Assembly: GCA_937875545.1 (NCBI GenBank)
Contig: CALLYE010000180.1
Span: forward strand, 1-41,866
Length of the DNA stretch: 41,866 nt
Direction of reading: 5' to 3'
Source of the DNA: DTU078 sp002397345
GTDB lineage: Bacteria > Bacillota > Clostridia > Oscillospirales > CAG-272
Made by a program: the position numbers and the translations under genes. The notes beneath the pieces were generated by a model. It had not been told where the DNA came from and ran no database searches. It was given only the letters and a program-made list of their open reading frames with translations. Positions 8,117-16,497 of the stretch are shown piece by piece; positions within the stretch are counted from its first letter, which is position 1, and every line of letters starts with the position of its first letter.

Positions 8117-10114
8117 ATGTATAACGCCGAACTCTATAATTATATAACCGAACATGAACACCGCAAATACCGCGCCGAGGCGCTGTCTTCCCGGGCGGAA
8201 GAATATAAGGCACAGTCTTTGCCGCCGCGTGCCCGCATGGCAAAACGCTTTTGCGAAGCGGCGGGGGTAGAAGCGCAAACGCCCCACATACTTCCGGGGC
8301 AAAAAATTGTGCTGATGCGAACCGTGCCTTCGCTGCCTGACGTGCTGACTGCCGATGAATGGGATGAAATCAGAAAAACCGCACATATACATGAACTGGG
8401 TTACATTTCTAACATATGCCCCGATTATATATCTGTAATATCAAAAGGGTTTACCGAACTGAGAAAAACCATGGACGAATACGGCCGTTCGGTTATCGAC
8501 GCCATGACAAAGCTATGCCAAAGCTATAAAGCGCTTGCGGTATTGCAGGGTAAAAGCGAAATCGCAAAGGTGCTTAACCGTGTGCCGGAATATCCCGCGG
8601 AGACATTTTACGAGGCTTTGCAATTCTTTCGTATACTCCACTTCGCGCTTTGGTTGGAAGGCGATTATCACAACACAATCGGCAGATTCGATAAATTTAT
8701 GATGCCATACCTGCGGCACGATTTGGACAACGGGATATTGACCGAGGAAGAAGCGAAAATACTGCTCGAGGACTTCTTCCTGTCGTTCAATATCGACAGC
8801 GATCTATATCCGGGAATACAACAGGGCGATAACGGACAGAGCATGATGCTGGGCGGTCTGACGGAAGACGGTATGGAAATATGCAATATGCTGACGATCT
8901 GGTGTATGGAGATATGCGGCGATCTTAAATTGATTGATCCCAAAATAAATTTACGAGTAACAAAGAACACGCCAATTTCACTTTTTGAAAAAGGAACCGA
9001 GCTGACAAAAATGGGGCTCGGATTCCCGCAATATTCAAATGACGATGTCGTTATAGACGGACTTGTAGAACTGGGTTACGATTATAAAGATGCCGTTAAT
9101 TATTCGGTCGCCGCCTGCTGGGAATTTATTATACCGGGATGCGGCATGGAAATAGCGAATATCGCCGCGCTGTCATATCCTTTATGTGTCGACCGTGCGG
9201 TTCGGCATGCGCTTGTTTATGCAAAAAGCTTTGATGACTTTCTTGACGCGGTAAAAAAAGAGATTAACGCGGAATGCGACGCTATTACCAACAGTATTAA
9301 GGCTGTTTGGTTTATGCCTTCTCCGTTTATGGATCTGCTTTACGGCGGCGTCGATATTTCAAAAGGCGCGAAATATAATAATTTCGGTATACACGGCGCC
9401 GGTATCTCCTGCGCGGCGGACTCGCTCGCCGCGATAGAAAAATATATATATAATGAGAAACGCTGGACCGCGGTTGAACTGCTTGATGCGCTGGATAATA
9501 ATTATAACGGCTATGATGAGATGTGCGCGGCGTTCAGGTACGAAGCGCCGAAATGCGGACGCGACGACAATGCAGCCGATAAAAATCTGGTGTTCCTGAC
9601 AAGCGCGTTCGCAGAAGCGCTTTGCGGACGCCGGAACTGCCGGGGCGGCTGTTGGCGCGCCGGGACCGGTTCCGCGATGTATTATCTGTGGTACGCGAAC
9701 GACATAGGCGCGTCGCCCGACGGCAGACGTAAATGTGAGCCGTTTTCCGCGAACTTTTCACCGAGCATTTTCGCCGATATCGCCGACCCGGTAGGTGTGA
9801 TAAAATCGTTCACAAAACCCGAGCTTAAAAAGGTTATAAACGGAGGGCCGTTGACTATCGAATTCAGCGAGCTAATCTTCACAAACGCCGATACGGTGAA
9901 AAAGACGGCAATGCTCGTTAAATATTTTATAGCTAACAGAGGGCACCAGATACAGCTTAATGCCGTCGACCGCGATAAACTGCTCGACGCGCAGAGAAAT
10001 CCGGAAAAATATAAACATCTTATAGTACGTGTCTGGGGCTGGAGCGCATATTTTTGCGAGCTGGACCGCGAATATCAGGATCATGTAATAAAACGCCATG
10101 AATATGTCATTTGA
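8117..10114 (+). CDS. Glycyl radical enzyme of unknown substrate (PFL-like fold)
   Basis: Glycyl radical enzymes use a stored backbone radical to generate a thiyl radical that attacks the substrate. Here the glycyl loop is RVWGWSAYF with Gly641, 24 residues from the C-terminus, and the thiyl loop is SVAACWEFIIPGCGME with Cys334 and Glu336. The Cys-x-Glu arrangement is that of dehydratases, decarboxylases and C-C lyases of the family, not the Cys-Cys of pyruvate formate-lyase. The residue after Glu is Phe rather than the usual Pro, and Asn348 stands where diol dehydratases have Asp. At 665 residues it is shorter than most members (about 750-850). The activase gene overlaps its end by 17 bp. 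Automatic tools would call it formate acetyltransferase, which I doubt. Cytoplasmic and strictly anaerobic. Substrate unknown; the sugar context suggests a polyol or sugar-derived compound. Confidence 0.88.
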   Translation: MYNAELYNYITEHEHRKYRAEALSSRAEEYKAQSLPPRARMAKRFCEAAGVEAQTPHILPGQKIVLMRTVPSLPDVLTADEWDEIRKTAHIHELGYISNICPDYISVISKGFTELRKTMDEYGRSVIDAMTKLCQSYKALAVLQGKSEIAKVLNRVPEYPAETFYEALQFFRILHFALWLEGDYHNTIGRFDKFMMPYLRHDLDNGILTEEEAKILLEDFFLSFNIDSDLYPGIQQGDNGQSMMLGGLTEDGMEICNMLTIWCMEICGDLKLIDPKINLRVTKNTPISLFEKGTELTKMGLGFPQYSNDDVVIDGLVELGYDYKDAVNYSVAACWEFIIPGCGMEIANIAALSYPLCVDRAVRHALVYAKSFDDFLDAVKKEINAECDAITNSIKAVWFMPSPFMDLLYGGVDISKGAKYNNFGIHGAGISCAADSLAAIEKYIYNEKRWTAVELLDALDNNYNGYDEMCAAFRYEAPKCGRDDNAADKNLVFLTSAFAEALCGRRNCRGGCWRAGTGSAMYYLWYANDIGASPDGRRKCEPFSANFSPSIFADIADPVGVIKSFTKPELKKVINGGPLTIEFSELIFTNADTVKKTAMLVKYFIANRGHQIQLNAVDRDKLLDAQRNPEKYKHLIVRVWGWSAYFCELDREYQDHVIKRHEYVI

Positions 10115-10937
10115 GCCCGGCGGAATGGAAGCTGTAATATTTGACATCGAGGGCTTTGCGGTCAACGACGGGCCGGGCATACGCACAACGGTGTTTTTTA
10201 AGGGGTGTCCGCTCAGGTGCGTTTGGTGTCATAATCCCGAAGGGCTTTCAGCCGAACCGGAACTATGCGTCAAAACAGCGAAATGCACGCGCTGTGGGAA
10301 GTGTCTTGCCGGGTGTAATCATCCTGAATGCCAAAGCTGGGGCAGATGCCTGCACATCTGCCCCAGCGGGAATATAAGTGTTGTGGGTAAAAAATATGAT
10401 ACAGATACTCTTGCCGGACTACTTTTGAAGGACAAAGACCTCTATAAATTCAGCGGAGGCGGCGTGACCTTCTCGGGTGGGGAACCGCTAGTTCACGTTC
10501 CGTTTCTCATTGAATTGATACCAAAATTGTGCGGTATCCATACCGCGGCGGAGACATGCGGATATATTGATTCTGAAAAATTCACCTCGGCGCTGGATTA
10601 CATAGATTATTTTATATTTGACTTGAAGCTTTATGATAATGACGGTCATAAAAAATATACCGGTGTTTATAACGATATAATACATCGTAACCTACGGATT
10701 CTGCAGTTGTCAGGCAAGCCACATTTGATACGTATACCATTAATACCGGGAATTACAGATAACAAAGACAATATTATGGGTCTGGCTGACCTTGCGGGCG
10801 ATTCCGAAGTGGAACTGCTGCCATACAATGTGCTTGCCGGCGCTAAATATGCGGATCTCGGAAAAATATATCCGCTTGCAGGTTTACAGGCTAATCAAAT
10901 CGAAGATTATAAAAAATATTTTAGTAATATTAAATAG
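10098..10937 (+). CDS. Glycyl radical enzyme activase (radical SAM)
   Basis: Installs the glycyl radical on the enzyme encoded just upstream, using S-adenosylmethionine and a 4Fe-4S cluster. Motifs: DGPGIRTTVFFKGCPLRC, the radical-SAM CxxxCxxC (Cys37, Cys41, Cys44), a ferredoxin-like insert and the SAM-binding FSGGEP. In the insert the first cluster is complete (Cys63, 66, 69, 73), but the second reads C-x2-W-x2-C-x3-C-P (Cys78, Trp81, Cys84, Cys88), with Trp where Cys is usual. A perfect 13-bp inverted repeat (10336-10367) covers that codon. The ATG at 10098 overlaps the previous gene; ATGs at 10104 and 10125 are also in frame, and 10125 would begin at MEAVIFDIEGF, the usual family start. 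The overlap implies translational coupling. Confidence 0.93.
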   Translation: MNMSFEPGGMEAVIFDIEGFAVNDGPGIRTTVFFKGCPLRCVWCHNPEGLSAEPELCVKTAKCTRCGKCLAGCNHPECQSWGRCLHICPSGNISVVGKKYDTDTLAGLLLKDKDLYKFSGGGVTFSGGEPLVHVPFLIELIPKLCGIHTAAETCGYIDSEKFTSALDYIDYFIFDLKLYDNDGHKKYTGVYNDIIHRNLRILQLSGKPHLIRIPLIPGITDNKDNIMGLADLAGDSEVELLPYNVLAGAKYADLGKIYPLAGLQANQIEDYKKYFSNIK

Positions 10938-11025
10938 TGTCTAATTACCGGGCTTTTAATTGAATTTAAGTATGATAAGTTAAGCAGTCAGGCAATACTG
11001 CAACAATAACAAGGAGTTTAGCCAC

Positions 11026-12906
11026 ATGAATAAAATAACCAGTAATATTACACCCAATTATCCGGATTTACACACGGTCAAACTTAACGACAAGCGTTTT
11101 GCTCCTTGGCTTGATAAAATATTTCAAGTGACCGTACCCGATGTTCTAAATAAATTTGAAGCTGACGGCGCGTTGGAAAATTATGACCGTGTCGCTTCAC
11201 ATGAATGCGGCGGTCATAACGGCCCGCCGTGGTTTCACGGCTTAATCTGCGAGACTATTCGTGGTATCTCGGACATGCTGGTGAATAAATATGACGCGAA
11301 TATTGATGCCCGCCTTGACGCAATTATTGCCCGAATGGTGAAGGCGCAGGACGCGGACTCCGAGAATTACATCAATCCTTATACAACTCTCGAATGCCCG
11401 GAAAAGCGCTGGGGCCGCAACGGGGGCAATATTCGCTGGCAGCATGAAATATACAACGCCGGCGCTCTCGCCGAAGCGGGAGTTCATCACTATCTTGCCA
11501 CCGGAAAGACTGATCTGCTTGCTGTCGCGGTCAAGATGTGCAATTATCTTGCGAGATTTATCGGAGATCCTCCCAAGAAAAATGTCGTCGCCGAACATTC
11601 GCTTCCGGAGGAGGCATTCACTAAGCTGTATAAGGTTTTTGAAAACCGCGGGGAGCTCGCCGGAAAACTCGGAGCACAGCCCGACGAATATTTTCGCCTT
11701 GCGAAATACTTTATCGACCATAAAGGCGACAACGAAACGCGCTATACCTTTCCTCCGTTTTTACAGGAATACGCGCAGGACCACCGGCCTGCCCGGGAAC
11801 AGCGCGAAGCGGTAGGACACGCTGTCCGCGCCACTCTTTTCTATACTGGCATGGCGGCTGTCGCGCTCGAAAGCGGCGACGCCGAACTGGCGCAAGCCTG
11901 CCGCGTTATATGGAACGATGTTATTCAAACTAAATTGCACGCTAACGGTTGTGTCGGCACTGTCAGAAATGAAGAAAAGTTCGGTCAGCAATATGAACTT
12001 CCGAACGATGCTTATCTTGAAACATGCGCGGGAGTCGGTTTCCTTTTTTGGGGAATGAACTTATTCCGTCTCTTTCCGGAAGCCGCTATATGGGACTGCA
12101 TTGAGAACACTCTTTACAATCTGATCCCCGCGTCAATTTCGGAGACCTGCGACCATTATACTTATGAAAACCCTCTCGAATCGCGGGGTGGCTACACGCG
12201 CTGGAGCTGGCATAAATGTCCATGCTGCCCGCCGATGTTCCTTAAAGCAACAGGCTGTATACCAAGCATAGTTTTCGCGCAGAATGATAATAACATATGG
12301 CTGAATCTGTATATAAGCAGCCAGCTTGAGCGTTCTGATTGTAAAATATCATTTTCTGACGGGACGATCAAAATCTTGCCAGAATCAGCGAACAGTGTTT
12401 ATCTAAACTTACGCTTGAGAATCCCCGATTGGGTACGGAATTATAGCTTGTATCTTAATGGTGAGCCGGTTGTGTACCAAACGGAAAACGGATATGCGGT
12501 TTTCAGTCGCGAATTTAACGCGTCCGACGTGCTGGAGGTCAAATACGACATGCCCGTCGTGAAATACGAAGCGCATCCATATGTCGCGGCAGACCGCGGA
12601 CGCGTAATAATCAAGCATGGCCCGGTGCTTTACTGCGCCGAGAATATTGATAACGGCGGCAGTGCTGTCTGGGAAGATCTCGATTTTGAAATAAGCGAAA
12701 AAATGCCGTTGGCGTTAAACGCTGACGAATCTATAACCGGCACAAAGGAAAACGGCGAACCTTTCACGCTCATTCCGTATTATAAATGGAATAATCGCGG
12801 AGCCAATCTTATGCGTGTCTGGTTAAAGCAAGAAAAGCTTATCAGCAACCCGATGGACATTACCAGCTGGGACGGTAAGTTGTATCGCCCAGTCGCGGAA
12901 TATTGA
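11026..12906 (+). CDS. GH127 (DUF1680) beta-L-arabinofuranosidase-like enzyme
   Basis: Members such as Bifidobacterium HypBA1 release beta-L-arabinofuranose, for example from hydroxyproline-linked arabinan of extensins, using a zinc-bound cysteine nucleophile. The 626-residue protein keeps the full apparatus: Glu317 (acid/base position), Glu332 and Cys334 in YLETCAGVG, and the Cys400-Cys401 pair in HKCPCCPPMF, matching the zinc ligands and nucleophile. YENPLES and the C-terminal beta-domain agree. There is no signal peptide, so it acts on imported oligosaccharides in the cytoplasm. AAGGAG precedes the ATG. It follows the activase after 88 bp, and with the GH51 enzyme at 1.5 kb it gives the cell both alpha- and beta-arabinofuranosidase capacity. 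Family firm; the family also contains other specificities, so the substrate is a prediction. Confidence 0.9.
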   Translation: MNKITSNITPNYPDLHTVKLNDKRFAPWLDKIFQVTVPDVLNKFEADGALENYDRVASHECGGHNGPPWFHGLICETIRGISDMLVNKYDANIDARLDAIIARMVKAQDADSENYINPYTTLECPEKRWGRNGGNIRWQHEIYNAGALAEAGVHHYLATGKTDLLAVAVKMCNYLARFIGDPPKKNVVAEHSLPEEAFTKLYKVFENRGELAGKLGAQPDEYFRLAKYFIDHKGDNETRYTFPPFLQEYAQDHRPAREQREAVGHAVRATLFYTGMAAVALESGDAELAQACRVIWNDVIQTKLHANGCVGTVRNEEKFGQQYELPNDAYLETCAGVGFLFWGMNLFRLFPEAAIWDCIENTLYNLIPASISETCDHYTYENPLESRGGYTRWSWHKCPCCPPMFLKATGCIPSIVFAQNDNNIWLNLYISSQLERSDCKISFSDGTIKILPESANSVYLNLRLRIPDWVRNYSLYLNGEPVVYQTENGYAVFSREFNASDVLEVKYDMPVVKYEAHPYVAADRGRVIIKHGPVLYCAENIDNGGSAVWEDLDFEISEKMPLALNADESITGTKENGEPFTLIPYYKWNNRGANLMRVWLKQEKLISNPMDITSWDGKLYRPVAEY

Positions 12907-12990
12907 AATAAGCCTTGACCAGACGGTTCCCACCGCGAACGAGGAGCTATTTTACGGGTACGATTTAATTTGAACGGCGTTTATTCCCAA

Positions 12991-13938
12991 TCAGCGGTGC
13001 ATCGCGATATCATACTGTGTCGGTGTCAGTCCCGTGTATTTTTTGAACACTGTGATAAAATACGGCTCAGACGAAAACGATAGTCTTTCCCAGATATGTT
13101 TTTTATCGATGCTTTCTGATTCCAGCAGAATCATCGCCATCTCAATCTTAAGCCGCATCACATATTCATACACCGGCATGCCCATATACAATTTGAATTT
13201 TTCCTGAAACGCCGTTTTGCTGAAATTTTTTATTAACGCCAGCGTCTCAACTGAAATTTTCTCTTCAATATGTATATCGATATATTCAATAACATCATCC
13301 ATTGTATCCGCTGCCGATATTTGTGTTTTTTCTCTCGCTGACTCCAGTGTCATCAAAATTATCTCAGATATTGTATTGCGTATGTGCGTGCGTACAAAAT
13401 AATCCGTATCCTTTAATTTGTGGAGCTCGATAAGATTTTTAAAAAGCCGCTCCATTTCTTTTGGCACAGTAATACCGAACACTTTATTTTTATTTGCCGC
13501 CAGTTTTGATATTTCTTTTCTGAATGTTTCTGATTCTTTTTCGTCTGTCACTAAAACATCTGGCAGAGCGTCAATATTTATTGTGAGATAATAAAAAGAT
13601 GATTTGCTTTCAGGTTTATATCCTGTAGAGTGAACTACGCCCGGAGGGGAAATCACCATATTTCCGCTGGATATATAGTAATCCTCACCGTCGATTCTAT
13701 AATACTGAACTCCTTTGAACATATATACGATCTCATAAGAATCAATGTGAATATGCTCATCCAGTCGTCCCGCAGATGATAATAGCTTAACATATCCCAA
13801 TTGAAAATCAAAAAGTGGATCGATATCCACATAATTTTTCAAAATACGCAGAGACTGTTTGCTTTTTGACTCGTATGATCTCATATTTGAATTTTTGTAT
13901 GTAATATCCGACAGATTAAAATTGTGATCACTATTCAT
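12991..13938 (-). CDS. AraC-family transcriptional regulator
   Basis: 315 residues. The N-terminal sensor is cupin-like (DEHIHIDSYEIVYMFKG, YYISSGNMVISPPGVVHSTGY, about 55-105). The C-terminal HTH pair is ISVETLALIKNFSKTAFQEKFKLYMGMPVYEYVMRLK followed by a second, less typical helix set (DKKHIWERLSFSSEPYFITVFKKYTGLTPTQYD). The second HTH begins with an unusual IDKKHIWERLSF instead of the common S-x-x-EIA-x-x-x-GF, so DNA specificity may rest on the first helix. It is convergent with the GH127 gene and has its own promoter. The neighbouring genes on its 5' side are a solute-binding protein remnant and a LamG surface protein, so it probably belongs to that surface module. Confidence 0.88.
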   Translation of the reverse strand: MNSDHNFNLSDITYKNSNMRSYESKSKQSLRILKNYVDIDPLFDFQLGYVKLLSSAGRLDEHIHIDSYEIVYMFKGVQYYRIDGEDYYISSGNMVISPPGVVHSTGYKPESKSSFYYLTINIDALPDVLVTDEKESETFRKEISKLAANKNKVFGITVPKEMERLFKNLIELHKLKDTDYFVRTHIRNTISEIILMTLESAREKTQISAADTMDDVIEYIDIHIEEKISVETLALIKNFSKTAFQEKFKLYMGMPVYEYVMRLKIEMAMILLESESIDKKHIWERLSFSSEPYFITVFKKYTGLTPTQYDIAMHR

Positions 13939-13982
13939 TTTTTTTACCTATAATATTTTGGCATAGAGAAACAGTTGTCTAT

Positions 13983-14011
13983 ATTATACATAAAATGATT
14001 ATGGATATCAA
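13983..14011 (-). promoter_or_regulatory. Promoter of the AraC gene at 13.0-13.9 kb
   Basis: On the minus strand TTGATA (14006-14011) and TATAAT (13983-13988) are spaced by 17 bp, giving a leader of about 40 nt before the ATG at 13938. Confidence 0.7.
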
Positions 14012-14036
14012 TTGTATATTTCCGAGCAAACACATC

Positions 14037-14068
14037 AAGGGCGGAGTTTATCCGCCCTTATGCTTTTT
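14037..14068. terminator. Terminator-type hairpin beyond the decayed lipoprotein gene
   Basis: AAGGGCGGA (14037-14045) and TCCGCCCTT (14051-14059) form a perfect 9-bp stem with a 5-nt loop immediately after the stop of the remnant gene. The clearest T-run is on the + side, so on the minus strand it is less typical. It probably ended the original lipoprotein transcript. Confidence 0.65.
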
Positions 14069-14257
14069 ATTTAAATGATTCAATTGCTTTGTCAATTGCT
14101 TTCTGAGCAGATTTTTCGATTGTTTTATATGCCGACGCAAGGTTATCTGACTTCATTGAAAGCAATTTTATGTAAACGTTGCCAATCCCTCCCCAGCTGT
14201 AGGTAAATCCGAGGTCGACAGGATGAGGGCAAGGAGAAAGGCGGTTAACTTTTTCAT
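14067..14257 (-). pseudogene. Internal-deletion remnant of a solute-binding lipoprotein
   Basis: The ATG at 14257 starts MKKLTAFLLALILS, the beginning of a lipoprotein signal peptide, which runs out of frame within about 14 codons. From there a different frame gives VDLGFTYSWGGIGNVYIKL and on to AIESFK at 14067. This last stretch of about 48 residues matches in pattern the C-terminus of the solute-binding protein at 31.1 kb (VYDLARMYDWGSIASGIIN through LEKTLKAFE). So the first and last pieces of a fourth paralogue remain and about 400 codons between them are gone, with a frame change at the joint (near 14220). It lies in the place such a gene occupies in the other modules, next to a PQTSD surface protein and an AraC gene. 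No function is expected. Confidence 0.7.
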
Positions 14258-14286
14258 TTTTATACCCCATTTTTCAGAAAACGAAT

Positions 14287-15225
14287 TTATATCAGTGATT
14301 TTTTCTTTCCGGACAGGTATACTCCTAAAACAGATACAGTGATTCCTAAAGCGAGTATTATTGCAAAGAAGTCAGAGGTTTGGGGAGCCGCTGCCGCTGT
14401 TGATTCCGGTACATTCTGCGTGTTAGCGGCTGTCTGCGGTTCGGTAATCTGAGTTTTTTCGGCGGCTGCCGGAGTTTCGTCAGCCTTTGCACTCGGAAGT
14501 GTGATTCCGGATATTGTTCCGGTTTTGTAAAGTTTTGTAATATCAGTATTAGAAAGTGCCCGCCCTAAGAGCCATACATCATCAAGAGCAGCCATCAGAG
14601 GAGTTTGCCAGCCTTTGATATCGGGTGAATCGTTTCCGAGAAGTGTGAGCGGAAGCGGCATTGTTGTAAAGATACCGCTCATATATTCGCCGTTGATATA
14701 GATATTAACGAGTGAATCAGCCTGAGTATGAACGAATGTCAGCATTGTCCATTCACCAACTTGAACCTGAGCATCGGTGACTTCATCCACAGTTCCGTGC
14801 TGTGAAACACCTATACATCCGTCAGTTCCGAATTGATCAAGCCTAATAGAATAATCCATACTCATTAACAGGAATGAATATTGCGTATTTTCCATCTTTT
14901 TAACCCAGAAGTTCGCTGTCCAGTCACCGGTGTAATCATTTTTGAGCAGTTCGATAAAATCATCTGTTTCATCAAGCAACACAGCCCCATTTTTCGTGCC
15001 ATCCCTGCCGTCGGTAAAGGTGATATTGCCTTTCATCACTCCATTGAGATTTCCGAAAGCGTCGTCAGCGTTTCCGTCGAATTTAAACAATACACCTGTA
15101 TCAGGAATTTTAAAATCCTCAAGATTTTCGTAAGCGGCAAAAACCGGAGAGGCAGCCAAGACCGCGATAAGTATGGTGCTAAGCAACATGGAAAAACATC
15201 TTTTTAGAGTCGCAGTTGTTTTCAT
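14287..15225 (-). CDS. Secreted LamG-domain protein with PQTSD C-terminal anchor
   Basis: The signal peptide covers about residues 1-30 (RCFSMLLSTILIAVLAASPVFA). Residues about 40-235 look like a laminin G / concanavalin A-like jelly roll: LFKFDGNADDAFGNLNGVMKG, DFIELLKNDYTGDWTANFWVK, NIYINGEYMSG and ALDDVWLLGRALSNTDITKLYK. This last block is typical of LamG domains in which the fold binds sugars or calcium. An Ala/Thr/Pro-rich linker leads to PQTSD (281-285), a hydrophobic stretch and the basic tail KKKSLI, as in the proteins at 3.1 and 27.5 kb. Predicted surface-displayed glycan-binding protein; no enzyme motif is seen. AGAAGGG lies before the ATG, and the URO-D gene is 75 bp upstream on the same strand. 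Confidence 0.85.
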   Translation of the reverse strand: MKTTATLKRCFSMLLSTILIAVLAASPVFAAYENLEDFKIPDTGVLFKFDGNADDAFGNLNGVMKGNITFTDGRDGTKNGAVLLDETDDFIELLKNDYTGDWTANFWVKKMENTQYSFLLMSMDYSIRLDQFGTDGCIGVSQHGTVDEVTDAQVQVGEWTMLTFVHTQADSLVNIYINGEYMSGIFTTMPLPLTLLGNDSPDIKGWQTPLMAALDDVWLLGRALSNTDITKLYKTGTISGITLPSAKADETPAAAEKTQITEPQTAANTQNVPESTAAAAPQTSDFFAIILALGITVSVLGVYLSGKKKSLI

Positions 15226-15300
15226 TTTGGTACCCTTCTTATATTTATTTTTTTGATCCTTCGCTTATCCGTTCAGTAAAGTGAAGAAATATTTTCGGTT

Positions 15301-16332
15301 TCAATCCCAGTAGAACATATACCTTTCCATTGCGTCCATGAGCGCCTTGACATTTTCGATCGGAGGACCGGGATAACAGCCATGTATCATGGTCAAACCT
15401 CCCATTGGCGAGGACAGCTTTTCAACTTCTTCGCGAATCAAAGCGTCGATTTCCGCGGGAGTTCCGAACACGGTTATGTTCTGGCGGTCAATATCAAGGT
15501 CTACACAGAATTTCGGCGACAGATTTTTTTTAATCCAGTCGATGCCGTTTACTAAATCCTGCAAATTAAGAATATCAACGCCTCCTTCGATGAGGTCATC
15601 TGCAAGCGCCCGTATATCTCCGTCAGAGTGCATATGTATAATACTGCCCGCATCCCTCGCGGGTTTCATCATCCGGCTGTATACGGGCTTTATATGTCTC
15701 CTGAAAAGATCCGGAGAGATCATCGGCCCTACCTGCATGCCAAGATCCTCCGGATAGGAGATCATGTCAAAACCGGCTTTTACATAGCAGTCAATAAAAG
15801 CGGAGTTGTATTCCTCAAGCATAGCGAGAAGGCGCGTCATGTTTTCGTCGTTATCATACAGATCGCACAGAACTTTTTCATATCCGCATAAATCGATGAG
15901 CCTTAAAAATGTATGACCGTGTTCCAGTCCCGCCGATGTTAAAAATCCGGCATTTTTTTGTGCCTGAACATCTGCTTTCATTTTTTTTATATCAAACGCG
16001 GGAACATCCGGAAGCTTATAGTCCCCAAATGCGTCCCAGTCGGCAAGCGGATGCTTTTTGACGACGCCCCTGATCCCATCGATTGCCTCTTCCCACACAA
16101 CACCAAACTCATCCGTAAACAGATGCCCTTGGTTTATCTTGGCGGGATCGGCTTTGTTAAAGGAAGACGGGCGTTTATATCCCGGAAACAGATACGGATG
16201 TGTTTCCATCAGCTCGGCGAGCGCTTCGGGCTCATAATAATTCATACATGAGCCGGAGAAAACGAATGTCATCGGTATGAAATCCGGATGCTCAAATTTT
16301 ATGGCTCGCAGTAAATTTTCTCTCGAGGTCAT
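15301..16332 (-). CDS. Uroporphyrinogen decarboxylase-fold protein (methyltransferase-like)
   Basis: 343 residues. The start MTSRENLLRAIKFEHPDFIP is the normal opening of the URO-D/MtaA superfamily. Later blocks agree: GFDMISYPEDLGMQVGPMISPDLFRRHIKPVY, IIHMHSDGDIRALADDLIEGGVDILNLQD (His233, His235) and GCYPGPPIENVKALMDAM at the end. Family members include heme-pathway decarboxylases and zinc-dependent methyl-corrinoid:thiol methyltransferases. No heme gene and no corrinoid protein lies nearby, so neither role is supported; such proteins are frequent and uncharacterised in sugar loci of gut bacteria. It is the first gene of the group running to the LamG protein. A promoter candidate is at 16433-16462. 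Confidence 0.88.
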   Translation of the reverse strand: MTSRENLLRAIKFEHPDFIPMTFVFSGSCMNYYEPEALAELMETHPYLFPGYKRPSSFNKADPAKINQGHLFTDEFGVVWEEAIDGIRGVVKKHPLADWDAFGDYKLPDVPAFDIKKMKADVQAQKNAGFLTSAGLEHGHTFLRLIDLCGYEKVLCDLYDNDENMTRLLAMLEEYNSAFIDCYVKAGFDMISYPEDLGMQVGPMISPDLFRRHIKPVYSRMMKPARDAGSIIHMHSDGDIRALADDLIEGGVDILNLQDLVNGIDWIKKNLSPKFCVDLDIDRQNITVFGTPAEIDALIREEVEKLSSPMGGLTMIHGCYPGPPIENVKALMDAMERYMFYWD

Positions 16333-16432
16333 TATTTTTCATACCCCACATATTGGTTCGGTTGTTATTCTCCGAGCAATCCGCTGATTTTTTGGTATAG
16401 ACAATGCAAATCAAGCGGCTGTTTATATATAA

Positions 16433-16462
16433 AGTATAGCATACATGCCAGTGTAAAGTAAA
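16433..16462 (-). promoter_or_regulatory. Candidate promoter of the URO-D/LamG transcript
   Basis: On the minus strand TTTACT (16457-16462) and TATACT (16433-16438) are separated by 18 bp. The 447-bp gap 16333-16779 holds this promoter and the inverted-repeat element described next; no gene was seen in it. Confidence 0.5.
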
Positions 16463-16497
16463 TACGAAATAATATTCAGTTTCTTTTTATAATTTTT

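Noticed and set aside
8117..10114. Pyruvate formate-lyase or trans-4-hydroxyproline dehydratase
   Set aside because: PFL needs adjacent Cys-Cys, absent here. HypD was attractive because GH127 can act on hydroxyproline-linked arabinan, but HypD is longer and its C-x-E-P site is not matched.
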